Positions 21,401 to 31,631 are shown, counted from the first letter of the stretch. The stretch is DNA of 64,000 nt from Shewanella phaeophyticola (GCF_025398315.1 NZ_JAODOQ010000001.1:1984001-2048000); one strand, 5' to 3'. Made by a program: numbers and translations. Notes: generated by a model from the letters alone, not told the origin.

Positions 21401-21705
21401 AATCTTTACCCTATGGCTAGTCGTAATCTTTCTAATAATGCTCAAAATCTGTATTACAATATTGTCATACAAATCCACGCATTAACAATGCTTTTTGATA
21501 TATTTGTAGTCAAAAATGTCAATCAATTGAAAATAATTGTCTTTTCACAAAAATAAATAATACAACAAACCATTGTTTGTTAACGTATAAAAATCGTTAT
21601 TACCGATATTTGTAACATTGGTAAGATCTAATTGTATTACAATATGTATTTAATGTTTATTATTTGTATAATAATGACCATATTGAATGCTGTAGGAGAA
21701 AGCGC
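21401..21705. promoter_or_regulatory. Divergent alginate-locus promoter with repeated operator-like sites
   Basis: 305 AT-rich bases between the PL17 operon and kdgF. Several related sites occur: CTGTATTACAAT (21450-21461), TTGTCATACAA (21463-21473), a perfect interrupted palindrome ATTGTA-T-TACAAT (21631-21643) and TTTGTATAATA (21663-21674). The repetition of TTGTAT/TACAA half-sites near both start points suggests one regulator binds both sides. A FadR-family protein is a candidate. No gene is present. Confidence 0.55.
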
Positions 21706-22041
21706 ATGAACACATTTTTTAAAGCTGATGACCACCCATGGGAAGTGTTAGGTGATGGCATTAAACGTAAAATAGTTGGTTATACCGACGAGCTCATGGC
21801 CGTACATTTAAATTTTGACAAAGGCGCGATTGGTTATCCTCACTCACATGAAATCCATGATCAAATAGGCTATGTCATTAGCGGTAGTTTCGAAGCAGAA
21901 GTTGATGGCCAAAAACAAGTACTCAAAGCTGGCGATGCTTATATTGCCCGTAAACACCTTATGCACGGCGCGGTGGCATTAGAACAAGACAGTATCTTAC
22001 TGGATATGTTCTCTCCTGTTCGTCAAGACTTTTTAAAGTAA
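21706..22041 (+). CDS. kdgF: KdgF-like cupin, unsaturated uronate ring-opening
   Basis: A 111-residue single-domain cupin. Metal ligands are visible: His46 and His48 in PHSHEIHDQIGYV, Gln53, and His87 in ARKHLMHG. KdgF speeds conversion of cyclic unsaturated uronates, from pectin or alginate lyases, to linear 4-deoxy-L-erythro-5-hexoseulose uronate. The start at ATG 21706 (MNTFFKADDHP) is chosen over an upstream in-frame start because TAGGAGA sits just before it. It is first in the plus-strand operon with kdgK and eda, and divergent from the PL17 lyases whose product it would use. Confidence 0.88.
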   Translation: MNTFFKADDHPWEVLGDGIKRKIVGYTDELMAVHLNFDKGAIGYPHSHEIHDQIGYVISGSFEAEVDGQKQVLKAGDAYIARKHLMHGAVALEQDSILLDMFSPVRQDFLK

Positions 22042-22067
22042 TACCAGAATAATTATAAGGTAACAGC

Positions 22068-23000
22068 ATGAAACCATTGAAAATAGCAATTATTGGCGAA
22101 TGTATGGTTGAGCTACAAAAAAAGATGATCGGACTGAAACAATCGTTTGGTGGCGATACCTTAAACACGGCTTTATATCTATCTCGTTTAACTCATAACA
22201 CCTACATCACCACAAGCTATGTTACTGCGCTAGGTCGTGACCCTTTCAGTGAGCAAATGTTAGCGGCTTGGCAAGCTGAAGGAATTGATACTAGTTTGGT
22301 GTTGCAGTTAGACCACAAAATGCCTGGCTTGTATTACATCGAAACCGACAACAGCGGTGAGCGTAGTTTTCATTATTGGCGTAACGACTCAGCAGCTAAA
22401 TATTTGTTTGACCAACCTCAATCTGCCGAACTTTGTGAGCACCTGCTCAGTTACGATTATCTGTTAATTACTGGTATTACCCTGGCAATATTAACTGAGT
22501 CAGGCAGAAGCACATTATTTTCGTTACTCAGTGAATTTAAGCGCCGTGGCGGTAAAGTGATTTTTGATAATAATTACCGCCCCAAATTGTGGTCAAACCC
22601 ACAACAAACAATGGATGAATACGCTAAAGCATTAGCCTTAACAGATATTGCCATACTCACCTTTGATGACGAAATCCAATTGTACGGTGATACAGAAGTT
22701 ACACAATGCATTAGCCGTACACAAACAGCAGGCGTAACAGAACTCATCATTAAACGAGGTGCTGAAGATTGTATCGTGATTGATAACAATGACACTCATT
22801 ATGTTGCCGCCACACTGATTTCAAACATTATTGACACCACCGCAGCTGGCGATTCATTTAATGCCGGCTTTTTAGCTAAACGTTTACATCAAGGCAGCGC
22901 GGCAGAGTCTGCAGCAGCAGGCCACTGTATGGCCAGTACCGTGATTCAATATCCTGGCGCAATTATTCCAGCTGTCGCGATGCCAGATATTCCACTTTAA
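22068..23000 (+). CDS. kdgK: 2-keto-3-deoxygluconate kinase
   Basis: A 310-residue PfkB/ribokinase-family sugar kinase. N-terminal IGECMVELQ and SFGGDTLNTALYLSRL form the substrate pocket; the C-terminal DTTAAGDSFNAGFLA holds the catalytic Asp and anion hole. It phosphorylates KDG to KDPG using ATP. It sits 26 bases after kdgF and 15 before eda, so the three make an operon that runs from unsaturated uronate to KDPG cleavage. The reductase that would make KDG from the unsaturated uronate is not in this window. Confidence 0.92.
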   Translation: MKPLKIAIIGECMVELQKKMIGLKQSFGGDTLNTALYLSRLTHNTYITTSYVTALGRDPFSEQMLAAWQAEGIDTSLVLQLDHKMPGLYYIETDNSGERSFHYWRNDSAAKYLFDQPQSAELCEHLLSYDYLLITGITLAILTESGRSTLFSLLSEFKRRGGKVIFDNNYRPKLWSNPQQTMDEYAKALALTDIAILTFDDEIQLYGDTEVTQCISRTQTAGVTELIIKRGAEDCIVIDNNDTHYVAATLISNIIDTTAAGDSFNAGFLAKRLHQGSAAESAAAGHCMASTVIQYPGAIIPAVAMPDIPL

Positions 23001-23015
23001 GGACTAAAAAACAAC

Positions 23016-23642
23016 ATGACCACAATGAACGAATTATTAGCTAAGCATAAATTAATCCCGGTAATTGCCATCAACAAGACTTCGGATGCTGTGCCATTAG
23101 CACAAGTATTAATAGACAATGGTATGCCAAGTGCTGAAGTGACTTTTAGAACAGAATGTGCAGCCGATGCCATTAGAGCCATGCGTGGTGCATTTCCGAG
23201 TATGTTTATTGGTGCAGGTACTATTTTAACCACCGAACAAGCCGATCAAGCAATCGACGCTGGGGTCGACTTTATCGTCAGTCCAGGATTTAACCCTCGT
23301 GTTGTTCAGCATTGTCTAGATAAAGGTATGCCGATTATTCCAGGTGTAAATAATCCAAGTTTGGTTGAACAAGCCATGGAGATGGGATTAAAAACATTAA
23401 AGTTTTTTCCTGCTGAGCCCTCTGGTGGCGTTAACATGCTCAAAGCATTGACGGCCGTTTATCCCGTTAAGTTTATGCCTACCGGTGGTGTTAACCCTGA
23501 CAATATTGACACTTATCTCAACATACCTGCAGTCCTTGCATGTGGTGGTACCTGGATGGTTCCCACTTCATTGATTGATTCAGGGCAATGGGATGAAATT
23601 GGCCGTTTAGTCAGTGTCGCCGTCACAAATATTAATCAATAA
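23016..23642 (+). CDS. eda: KDPG/KHG aldolase
   Basis: A 208-residue class I aldolase. The Schiff-base lysine is in LKFFPAEPSGG, the catalytic Glu in AEVTFRTECA, and phosphate-binding segments are FIGAGTIL and FMPTGGV. It splits KDPG to pyruvate and glyceraldehyde-3-phosphate, the last step of alginate monouronate degradation. It sits 15 bases after kdgK. Length matches E. coli Eda closely. Confidence 0.93.
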   Translation: MTTMNELLAKHKLIPVIAINKTSDAVPLAQVLIDNGMPSAEVTFRTECAADAIRAMRGAFPSMFIGAGTILTTEQADQAIDAGVDFIVSPGFNPRVVQHCLDKGMPIIPGVNNPSLVEQAMEMGLKTLKFFPAEPSGGVNMLKALTAVYPVKFMPTGGVNPDNIDTYLNIPAVLACGGTWMVPTSLIDSGQWDEIGRLVSVAVTNINQ

Positions 23643-23652
23643 AAGACATCAT

Positions 23653-23675
23653 ATGACCCAGAGAAGGTCATTTTT
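23653..23675 (+). terminator. Small hairpin with T-run between eda and the symporter
   Basis: ATGACC (23653-23658) pairs with GGTCAT (23666-23671) over a 7-base loop, followed by TTTT. The stem is short, so it is probably a partial terminator that lowers expression of the downstream symporter relative to the kdg genes. Confidence 0.5.
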
Positions 23676-23728
23676 CGCGGTTAACATTGTTAACACAAAC
23701 ATAGAGTTATTATTATCGAGGCTAAATC

Positions 23729-25502
23729 ATGACTATTGATATGCTTGTCGTACTTGCCTATTTTTTCTTCTTAATTGCCATTGGGTGGATGTTTAGAAAA
23801 TTCACTACATCTACCAGTGATTACTTTAGAGGTGGCGGCAAAATGTTGTGGTGGATGGTTAGAGCCACCGCATTCATGACTCAGTTTAGCGCATGGACCT
23901 TTACCGGTGCTGCGGGTCGGGCTTTTTCTGATGGGTTTGTCGTTGTTGTGTTGTTTTTAGCCAATGCCTTTGGCTATTTAATGAATTATCTCTACTTCGC
24001 ACCTAGGTTTAGACAACTTAGAGTCGTCACCGCGATTGAAGCGATCCGCCAACGTTTTGGTAAAACATCAGAGCAGTTTTTTACCTGGGCGGGCATGCCT
24101 GACTCATTAATTTCTGCAGGTATATGGCTTAATGGTTTAGCGATTTTTGTATCGGCTGTGTTTGATATCCCAATGGAAACCACCATCATAGTGACCGGTA
24201 CAGTACTGGTTATTATGTCTGTCACGGGTGGGTCTTGGGCGGTTGTCGCCTCTGATTTCATGCAAATGATTGTCATTATGGCCGTGACCATTACCTGTGC
24301 AATAGCAGCTTATTTTTATGGTGGTGGAATCGGCAATATCATCGACAAATTCCACGGTAACTTTATGTTGGGCAATGACTTAAATTACGTCAGCATATTT
24401 GTACTCTGGGTAGTGTTTATTTTTGTTAAGCAATTTGGCGTAATGAACAACAGCATTAATGCTTATCGTTATTTATGTGCCAAAGACAGTGAAAATGCCA
24501 AAAAGGCCGCTGCCCTCGCCTGCATATTAATGGTTGTTGTGCCCATTAATTTGGTTTTTACCGCCTTGGTATGTAAGCGCATTTATGCCTGAATTTGCCT
24601 TACAATATGCTTCAATGGGCGACAAGGCAGGCGATGCAGCCTATTTAGCCTTTGTACAAGAAGTGATGCCAGCCGGTATGGTCGGCTTGTTAATGTCGGC
24701 CATGTTTGCCGCCACCATGTCGTCAATGGACTCAGGCTTAAACCGTAATGCAGGCATCTTTGTCTGTAACTTCTATTCACCGATATTACGCGAACATGCC
24801 TCGCAAAAAGAGTTAGTCACCGTGAGTAAAATCACCACTGTCATCATGGGCGTTATCATGATTTTGATTGGCTTGTTTATCAACTCTCTTAGTCACTTAA
24901 GCTTGTTCGATATTGTATTAAACGTTGGAGCATTAATCGGCTTCCCGATGTTAATTCCGGTATTACTTGGCATGTGGATCCGTAACACACCAGACTGGTC
25001 TGGTTGGACAACCTTAATTGTGGGTGGTTTTGTGTCTTACGTCTTTGGTATTGCGCTAACAGCTGGACAATTTGAAGCGATATTAGGTTTAGAAACGCCA
25101 CTTACCGATCGTGAATGGTCTGACTTAAAGATTGGCCTAAGCTTAGCGGCACACGTTATCTTTACTGGTGGTTTCTTCTTTACGACCATGCTGTTTTATA
25201 AAGGCTTAACCCCTGAACGAGAAAAAGAAGTCGACCAACTGTTTATTAACTGGAATACCCCAGTTATAGCAGACAGTGAAGATCAGCAAACCCTAGACAC
25301 TAAACAGCGTTCAATGCTCGGTAACCTCATTACCGTTGCAGGTTTTGGTGTGTTGATTATGGCGTTAATCCCTAATGAACCTACAGGTCGATTAATGTTC
25401 TTACTTTGTGGTTCGATTGTGTTAATTGTTGGTGTTTTACTGGTTTATGCTGCACGTTCTGGCAATGGAAGCGTTAAAAAATCTGTGGTACAAAACGCGT
25501 AG
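23729..25502 (+). pseudogene. Sodium:solute symporter for alginate products, frameshifted
   Basis: An SSS-family transporter of about 590 residues with about 13-14 helices (ARATAFMTQFSAWTFTGAAG, FVKQFGVMNNSINAYRYL, MFAATMSSMDSGLNRNAG). The first frame (23729-24592) ends PINLVFTAL; the second (24534-25502) resumes IWFLPPWYVSAF. Removing one A in ATTAATTT at 24546-24550 gives PIIWFLPPWYVSAF, a normal SSS sequence, so a +1 indel is inferred. Related transporters import unsaturated uronates or short alginate oligomers with Na+. Since both PL17 enzymes lack signal peptides, import of oligomers is plausible. Substrate is inferred from context. Confidence 0.87.
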
Positions 25503-25527
25503 ATGACTTTGGCATAGCATCATATAA

Positions 25528-25555
25528 AAAGGCCTTATAGAAATATAAGGCCTTT
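25528..25555. terminator. Bidirectional terminator between symporter and psrC
   Basis: A perfect 12-base stem, AAAGGCCTTATA (25528-25539) and TATAAGGCCTTT (25544-25555), with loop GAAA. It lies between convergent transcription units. Confidence 0.88.
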
Positions 25556-25575
25556 GCATTTGAATGACATAATTT

Positions 25576-26523
25576 TCAGCGGTTAACTAATATAAGTTTG
25601 GCCGCGTAAATAATGAAATGCCGTAGTGCTAACACGCCGGTTAAGCTGCAACATGCAACGGTTAACATCATTGCCTTTGTATGACGTGCCTTTGATGGCA
25701 AGAACATTGATAGGATTGGAATACAAAAACCAATACCAACCACACCATACCAAAATACACTCGCCCAAATATCCTGTGTTAACGACGCTAACGCTTGTGC
25801 CGCTGCTCCGCCGGTAAAATACAATGAGGTAAATAGCATCACCAAAAACATCATTTCGGTAATGATGACCGGTAAATCTAGGCCATGTAATTGACTCACA
25901 TCATCGTCATGTGATGTGCTGTTAAAGCAGGTTAAAGCTACAATTAAGTTACCTGCAGCACCAGCAGACAAACCAGATGCTAAAAACAAGGCTGGTAAAA
26001 TAGCCGTATTTAACATTGGGTATGCATTCATTGCCGAAATTAAGAAACCAGTATAAGCGCCCACGCCCACAGCCAAGACAAACAATAGAATTTCAATCAT
26101 TGTTCTAAATGGCATTAGCATGTGACTAATTGGCACTAAAAAGCCTAACTTCCACTTAGGCAGCTCATCACGCAATACAATCAATGAATAAGCAATGCCT
26201 AAAGGTGAGTAAGCCAGTAATGCCGCCACACCTATCGCCATAACAGAATCAAAATTGTAATTAATCAAAATCAACCAAAAGTGAAAGGGTTTGGTTAAAT
26301 CAAATACTAAACAGGCTAAACCTAACGTTATTGCCACGGGTCCAATAATGGCCGAGGCTTTTAAAATCGCACTTTCAATCTGTTTATCTTTGCTATACCA
26401 ACGCATACCAATACCAATCAGTACGCTACCTGCCGATAACCCAGCCATAAATAAGTAAACCGCAATTATCCAGTTCCACACAACAGGATCGTATTGCGCC
26501 ATATCGCCCCAGATATTGTTCAT
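25576..26523 (-). CDS. psrC: NrfD/PsrC-family membrane anchor, quinol oxidase subunit
   Basis: A 315-residue membrane protein with about 8-9 helices. NrfD-type features include IAVYLFMAGLSAGSVLIGIGM near the N-terminus and LPALFLASGLSAGAAG in the middle. In polysulfide/thiosulfate reductases this subunit binds quinol and passes electrons to the Fe-S subunit. Its ATG overlaps the stop of the Fe-S gene by 4 bases. Salmonella PhsC is a cytochrome b type, so this complex is of the Psr kind. Confidence 0.88.
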   Translation of the reverse strand: MNNIWGDMAQYDPVVWNWIIAVYLFMAGLSAGSVLIGIGMRWYSKDKQIESAILKASAIIGPVAITLGLACLVFDLTKPFHFWLILINYNFDSVMAIGVAALLAYSPLGIAYSLIVLRDELPKWKLGFLVPISHMLMPFRTMIEILLFVLAVGVGAYTGFLISAMNAYPMLNTAILPALFLASGLSAGAAGNLIVALTCFNSTSHDDDVSQLHGLDLPVIITEMMFLVMLFTSLYFTGGAAAQALASLTQDIWASVFWYGVVGIGFCIPILSMFLPSKARHTKAMMLTVACCSLTGVLALRHFIIYAAKLILVNR

Positions 26524-27092
26524 GATTGAATCCCTCCACGTTTAGTCGGAACACGGTAAACCCTAGGTTTGGTACCTAAATGGGTTTTATCTTGATAGGT
26601 TATTTTAGTATTGAGTAACTTAGCCACTTCGCTAGTACTGTCGTTAGCATCGCCAAAATACAATGCATCAGTTGGACACACCGTGACACATGCTGGTTGC
26701 TCACCTCTTGCTAAACGGGTGTCTTTACAGAAATTACACTTATCAGCCGCTTTGGTTATTGGGTTTATAAAGCGGACTTTATAAGGACACGCCGCCACAC
26801 AATACATACAGCCGATACACTTATCGTTATGGATTGACACTAAGCCATTTTCATCTATGTAGGCTGCACCTGTTGGACACACAGTGACACAGGGAGCATC
26901 TTCACATTGCTGACACGACACTCTATGGTATTTAAAATGTAAATCAGGTGCTTCACCAAAAGGACCTTCAACTCGTACTTGTAAGCGAGTGACCCCTTCA
27001 GGCACATCATTTTCACTTCGACAGGCTACATTACACGCTTGGCAGCCGATGCATTTGTTTTCGTCATGCACCATGACATATCGTTTATTCAT
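26520..27092 (-). CDS. psrB: Four-cluster ferredoxin subunit of sulfur-compound reductase
   Basis: About 190 residues with the 16-cysteine DMSO-reductase-B pattern: CIGCQACNVAC, CQQCEDAPCVTVCP, CIGCMYCVAACP and CNFC with CVTVCP. These ligate four [4Fe-4S] clusters that wire PsrC to PsrA. I chose ATG 27092 (MNKRYVMVHDENK) over an upstream TTG because GGAG precedes it by 6 bases. No Tat signal, so it would travel with the A subunit. It lies 28 bases after psrA. Confidence 0.9.
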   Translation of the reverse strand: MNKRYVMVHDENKCIGCQACNVACRSENDVPEGVTRLQVRVEGPFGEAPDLHFKYHRVSCQQCEDAPCVTVCPTGAAYIDENGLVSIHNDKCIGCMYCVAACPYKVRFINPITKAADKCNFCKDTRLARGEQPACVTVCPTDALYFGDANDSTSEVAKLLNTKITYQDKTHLGTKPRVYRVPTKRGGIQS

Positions 27093-27120
27093 AGGAGACT
27101 CCAAATCAATTAATTACCGG

Positions 27121-29403
27121 CTAAATTTTTGCCAACTTAACGCCTGTTGTGTGTAAGTTCATGCCACAAATGGGCGCGACGACATTAGGTAACAGATTGC
27201 CACAATGGATACCCTTACCCGTTGCACGAACCAGCTCTTTGTTTTTTGAACCAAAGCCCATGTAAGCAAATACGGTGTCTTGACGAATACCCGGCGTGAC
27301 TAATGCTGTGCCCTCTTCGCTGCCGACGCTGCTGGTTAATTGAACGGCATCACCACTGTGAATATTTAAACGACCTGCGGTAATGGGATGGATCCAAATA
27401 GCATTACTGGACATTAAGTTAGACAGTAATGGAACGTTGTGGGTTGCCCCATTGGTATGGACTGCGACTTTACCTTGGATAAAATACAGTTCGTCAGCTT
27501 GTTTAAGCTGCACAGGGCGATGCTTAATCACACCTCTGCCAGGCGCCATGTCTTCAACTTGCGCTGAAGTAAGTTCTATTTTCCCACTGGGAGTCTTAAA
27601 CTTCATTGCTGTAGCAAAAGTGCCGTCATGATCTACGTGTCTTGCATTTGCATAGGCATCAACAAACTCTTTAACCATACTCGGTTCACGTAGCATTAAA
27701 GGCTTACCATAACTGACGTAGCCTAGTTTTTTGATGTGTTTTAATAAATTGTGATCACGATTAACTTGCATTAGTTGCAAGGTTTCAATGTTTTCCCATG
27801 GGTAATATTGCTCTAAGCCTAATGCCTCCCCGAGATCTTTAAATATTTGCCAACTTGGACGTGTTTCACCAATCGTTTCCACTGCACGTTGACGCACATA
27901 ATATGCTGGATTTTTTCCTGATTTATCGAAAATTTCTTCATCACGTTCAAGATAAGTAGACTCAGGCAAAATGATGTCGGCATAGGCGGCCGTTTCACTA
28001 ATATACAAATCACAACAAACCACTAACTCAAGCGCCTTAAGAGATTGCTCCACTTTGGATCGATCTGTCAGCGTCTGCATAGGATTGGTACGGCTCATTA
28101 TCCATGCTTTTAATTGATAGGGTTTAGCGTCTAAAGAGGCGTCGATAATACTTTGATATATTCCACCTGAAGACCACATTAATTTAAATTGTTTATCTAC
28201 TTGATCAATGCGTTTAGCGGTAATTTGGGGCATATCTTTAACACCCGGTTTCGCTAATTCTGGAGCCACTTGCTCGCCAGCTAACTTGTTATAGCTTGAT
28301 GCCTTCTTGCCCATGTAAATGCCACCTTTGCGTTCAATATTTCCTATTAAAATATTGGCAGCATAAATAGCACGACGCATATCAAATTCTTCGGGGGTGA
28401 ACGTTGCACGATGACCAAAATCGACCACGGCATGAGGTGCATGGCTTGCATACTCGTGAGCAATTCGACGAATTGCTGAAGCTGACACATCAGAAACTGA
28501 CTCTGCCCATTCAGGGGTATATTGTTTCACCTCTGCAGCAAACTCATCAAAACCCACTACAAACTGTTCAATAAACAGCTTGTCATAGAGGTTGTCATTT
28601 ATCAGTACATGACAAATAGCTAATGCAACAGACACATCAGTACCAGGGCGGATGGCATGCCATTCATCGGCTTTATCTGCGACAACAGAAAAGCGAGGTT
28701 CAAATACAACTAACTTAGCCCCTTTATCCATCTGTGCTTGCATCATGCCTCTGGTTTCAGACATGTTAATGCCTTCATAAATATTATGACCAAAGTTAAT
28801 AATGTATTTAGAGTTACCTAAATCTCGCTTCATTTTGGTGCCGAACATGGCTTTTGCCGCTATCACATAGCCACCGGGACACGTTGAAGCATGCGTAAAT
28901 GTATTTGGCGTACCCAACGCTTTAGCTAAATGAAATACATGACCGTCTAATGAGCCAGATTTAGATGAAAATGCGATTGATTCTGCACCGTGTTGTTGTT
29001 TAATTGCAGTCAATTTTTGTGCAATGAATTGATACGCTTCATCCCAACTAATTTCAGCCCATTTACCCTCACCGCGCTCTCCAACACGTTTTAATGGCTT
29101 AACTAAACGCTGTGGATCATAAAGCAAGCTGTGACCAGCACCGCCTCGAGCACACACTTTGCCGCCAAATGATTTAGCTTCTTTATTGCCGCTAATAAAT
29201 ACATTTTTACCCTCCACTATACGTGCCTTGATCGGGCAACGGGTGGAACACATTTCACAAATACTGGCCACTTCAGAAGACACCCCTTTTAGAGGTTGTT
29301 TTTCTATTGCAGCAAGTGAACCTGGTAAAATACTCGCAAGCGCACAAGTCGCGCCACTGGCACCTGCACCTTGTAAAAAATGACGCCGATTTAACTGGAT
29401 CAT
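27121..29403 (-). CDS. psrA: Molybdopterin thiosulfate/polysulfide reductase catalytic subunit
   Basis: About 760 residues. The Tat signal NRRHFLQGAG directs folded export. An N-terminal [4Fe-4S] site is C49-x2-C52-x3-C56-x27-C84. A likely Mo-ligating Cys175 lies in STCPGGY. Length fits PsrA/PhsA; tetrathionate reductase TtrA is far longer. It would reduce thiosulfate, polysulfide or sulfur with electrons from quinol via PsrC and PsrB. ATG 29403 follows GAAGGGGG at good spacing and is preferred to the in-frame GTG upstream. It is the first gene of psrABC; the sensor kinase gene lies 198 bases upstream on the same strand. Exact substrate not determined. Confidence 0.9.
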   Translation of the reverse strand: MIQLNRRHFLQGAGASGATCALASILPGSLAAIEKQPLKGVSSEVASICEMCSTRCPIKARIVEGKNVFISGNKEAKSFGGKVCARGGAGHSLLYDPQRLVKPLKRVGERGEGKWAEISWDEAYQFIAQKLTAIKQQHGAESIAFSSKSGSLDGHVFHLAKALGTPNTFTHASTCPGGYVIAAKAMFGTKMKRDLGNSKYIINFGHNIYEGINMSETRGMMQAQMDKGAKLVVFEPRFSVVADKADEWHAIRPGTDVSVALAICHVLINDNLYDKLFIEQFVVGFDEFAAEVKQYTPEWAESVSDVSASAIRRIAHEYASHAPHAVVDFGHRATFTPEEFDMRRAIYAANILIGNIERKGGIYMGKKASSYNKLAGEQVAPELAKPGVKDMPQITAKRIDQVDKQFKLMWSSGGIYQSIIDASLDAKPYQLKAWIMSRTNPMQTLTDRSKVEQSLKALELVVCCDLYISETAAYADIILPESTYLERDEEIFDKSGKNPAYYVRQRAVETIGETRPSWQIFKDLGEALGLEQYYPWENIETLQLMQVNRDHNLLKHIKKLGYVSYGKPLMLREPSMVKEFVDAYANARHVDHDGTFATAMKFKTPSGKIELTSAQVEDMAPGRGVIKHRPVQLKQADELYFIQGKVAVHTNGATHNVPLLSNLMSSNAIWIHPITAGRLNIHSGDAVQLTSSVGSEEGTALVTPGIRQDTVFAYMGFGSKNKELVRATGKGIHCGNLLPNVVAPICGMNLHTTGVKLAKI

Positions 29404-29601
29404 GATTGCCCCCTTCACCTTGGCGAAACATAACGCTATTACGGTTAACGTAGATTTAATGGCGCTTAATGAATCAACATCACACTAAGCGTCATCCCTA
29501 AGCGCATTGTTAAACCTTATTGAAATCATGGGTATTGTGGTAAACCACAATGAAGGAAATCATTTGATAAACATCACGGTTTAAGTGCTCAAAACACAAA
29601 A

Positions 29602-31470
29602 TTAGATGTATTTAGGATCACTAAGATAAGATATTTCGGGAATGCTAACGGGGATATCGATTAACACCCTGCAACCAGATTTTGTCGGTGCGTCTGGGTC
29701 TTCGGCACAAGTTGATAAGTTGAGGTCACCGCCAAATTGCATAATGACATCTTTGCAAATAGCAAGTCCAAGCCCTAAGCCATTTGGTTTAGTCGTAAAA
29801 AATGTCGATTTAAAATCTTCATTAACACAGCTCAAACCAATGCCATTGTCATAAAATTTTAACTGTAAATGACCATTTACCACCCTTAGGTCAATTAAGA
29901 TTTGCTTAGAACTTAGCTGCGCACAGCTTGTGTCAGTCAGTGCATCAATGGCATTTTTTAATATGTTTATTACGACCTGACAAAAACCCACTTTATCGCC
30001 TTTTAATTTCAGTTCACTGCAGTGGAATTTGCTTGTCACTTCAATCTTGTTCGTTTCAAAATCATGAGCTAATAATTCTATGCACAGGGAAATTTGTTCA
30101 CACACATCAAAATCAATGCTTTGTGTGTCTTTTCGTTGCAGTAACGTTCTTATTCGATGGACAATTTCACCTGCACGGTTTGATTGGCGCAATATTTTAC
30201 CGAGTAATTTGTATTGCGTTGAGTCTTCACCATAGTGTTTAGCCTGTTCAATCATACCGCCTTCGCTGTATTGAGTAATGGCCGCAATGGGTTGATTAAG
30301 CTCATGGGCTAAACCTGCGCCTATCTCGCCTAAAATGGCCGCACTTTGTAAACGTTCTAATTGCAATGCTTTGGTTTTTAACTGACGCTCAGCAGCCAGC
30401 AAATTATCACTCTTTTTCATAAAACGGTATTCAAGCCACACATGATACATTGTTGCTAACATAAACAATCCGATGAAACCAAAACCCCATTTTTGATTTA
30501 ATTTCATCCATTGCCAAACTTGCAAATAAAGAGGTTCATTCGTAGCGTATAACTCTAACTCTTTATACAGTTTGATGACTTGAAATTGACTTATTGGAGC
30601 TGCCCAGCCACGATTTTGCCCAATGACGGAAATAGGATCAGTTTCACTAATAGCAAACAAAGCACGAGTAATGTTTGTTCTAACTTTTAACGGAACATCG
30701 TCAGAAGAGGCAAAAGACCAATTAGGGTATAACGGAGTACTTACTGCACAATCATAACCTTCTGGAGTGATATCATTGATTACGCGATAATTCTCAGCAT
30801 TGATGTAACCTTGTTCTACCATTTGTTCAAATGTACAAAATGGCGTAATGGCAATATCAGCCGTTTTATCTCGCACCTGGTAAATTATCGGCTCAAGTGG
30901 AAAACCAAGAAAAGACACATTATCGAAAAAGTTTTGGGTAGGATAACCCATAGAGTGGATTAACCCCATCGCAGCTTGATAGCCGCCAAGTGCGTTAGGA
31001 TCGCTCGCAACAGCAGTTTGACCAGCTAAGTCTTCAATAGACTTGATTGGACTATCTTGCCTAACAATAATGGTGGCACCAATAGCAAAGGTATTACCGC
31101 CATGTTTATCACTTTTCATGGTGGCGAGCCACGAAATTGGGAAATCTCCGCTCATATTAAAATAATGACCAGGATTGGTGACCACAAATTGCACCTGGCC
31201 ATTAATTAACTGTTGATTCATATTAGTAAAATCAAGCGGAACAACTTCAAAACTAGCAGAAGGCACTATTGAGGTAAGGTAATCCATCAGCGGTTGCCAA
31301 CGCGCTATACTTTTGGCCACGCCATAATTAGCCAGCACCGCCACACGATAATGTACAACATCGTTATCTTGTACGATGGTCGTTCGATTTAATGTCGGTT
31401 TTGCAACAACAGTCGATAACAGCGTCAATGAAGTTAACAAAATCAATAGTAATGTGATAACTAGACGCAT
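29602..31470 (-). CDS. ThsS/TtrS-type sensor histidine kinase with PhnD-like sensor
   Basis: A 622-residue inner-membrane kinase. It has a signal/TM segment (about 5-23), a periplasmic phosphonate-binding-protein-like domain (about 40-300; RVAVLANYGVAKSIARWQPL, FVVTNPGHYF), TM2 (about 328-345) and a cytoplasmic kinase with H389 in LAHELNQPIAAI and ATPase motifs NAIDAL, DNGIGL and GLGLAICKD. Periplasmic Cys212 and Cys241 are candidates for reactive-sulfur sensing. This architecture is that of TtrS (tetrathionate) and ThsS (thiosulfate). With psrABC downstream, thiosulfate or a related oxyanion is the best guess. It diverges from its regulator. Confidence 0.87.
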   Translation of the reverse strand: MRLVITLLLILLTSLTLLSTVVAKPTLNRTTIVQDNDVVHYRVAVLANYGVAKSIARWQPLMDYLTSIVPSASFEVVPLDFTNMNQQLINGQVQFVVTNPGHYFNMSGDFPISWLATMKSDKHGGNTFAIGATIIVRQDSPIKSIEDLAGQTAVASDPNALGGYQAAMGLIHSMGYPTQNFFDNVSFLGFPLEPIIYQVRDKTADIAITPFCTFEQMVEQGYINAENYRVINDITPEGYDCAVSTPLYPNWSFASSDDVPLKVRTNITRALFAISETDPISVIGQNRGWAAPISQFQVIKLYKELELYATNEPLYLQVWQWMKLNQKWGFGFIGLFMLATMYHVWLEYRFMKKSDNLLAAERQLKTKALQLERLQSAAILGEIGAGLAHELNQPIAAITQYSEGGMIEQAKHYGEDSTQYKLLGKILRQSNRAGEIVHRIRTLLQRKDTQSIDFDVCEQISLCIELLAHDFETNKIEVTSKFHCSELKLKGDKVGFCQVVINILKNAIDALTDTSCAQLSSKQILIDLRVVNGHLQLKFYDNGIGLSCVNEDFKSTFFTTKPNGLGLGLAICKDVIMQFGGDLNLSTCAEDPDAPTKSGCRVLIDIPVSIPEISYLSDPKYI

Positions 31471-31631
31471 TTATGGCTCATCACTGTTTACAGGAAATAA
31501 GAAACAATTAAATGTATTTTAAAACACTATTTAAGCTAATAAAGTTGCATGTCGCACAAAAAACAAGTAAAAATTTGCTCAATAGTGAGTAATGATTAAA
31601 CTAGTAGCAACCATTCAAGCTTGTGATTAAT

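Noticed and set aside
27121..29403. Tetrathionate reductase TtrA
   Set aside because: The protein is about 760 residues; TtrA is around 1000. Length and the NrfD partner fit PsrA/PhsA better.
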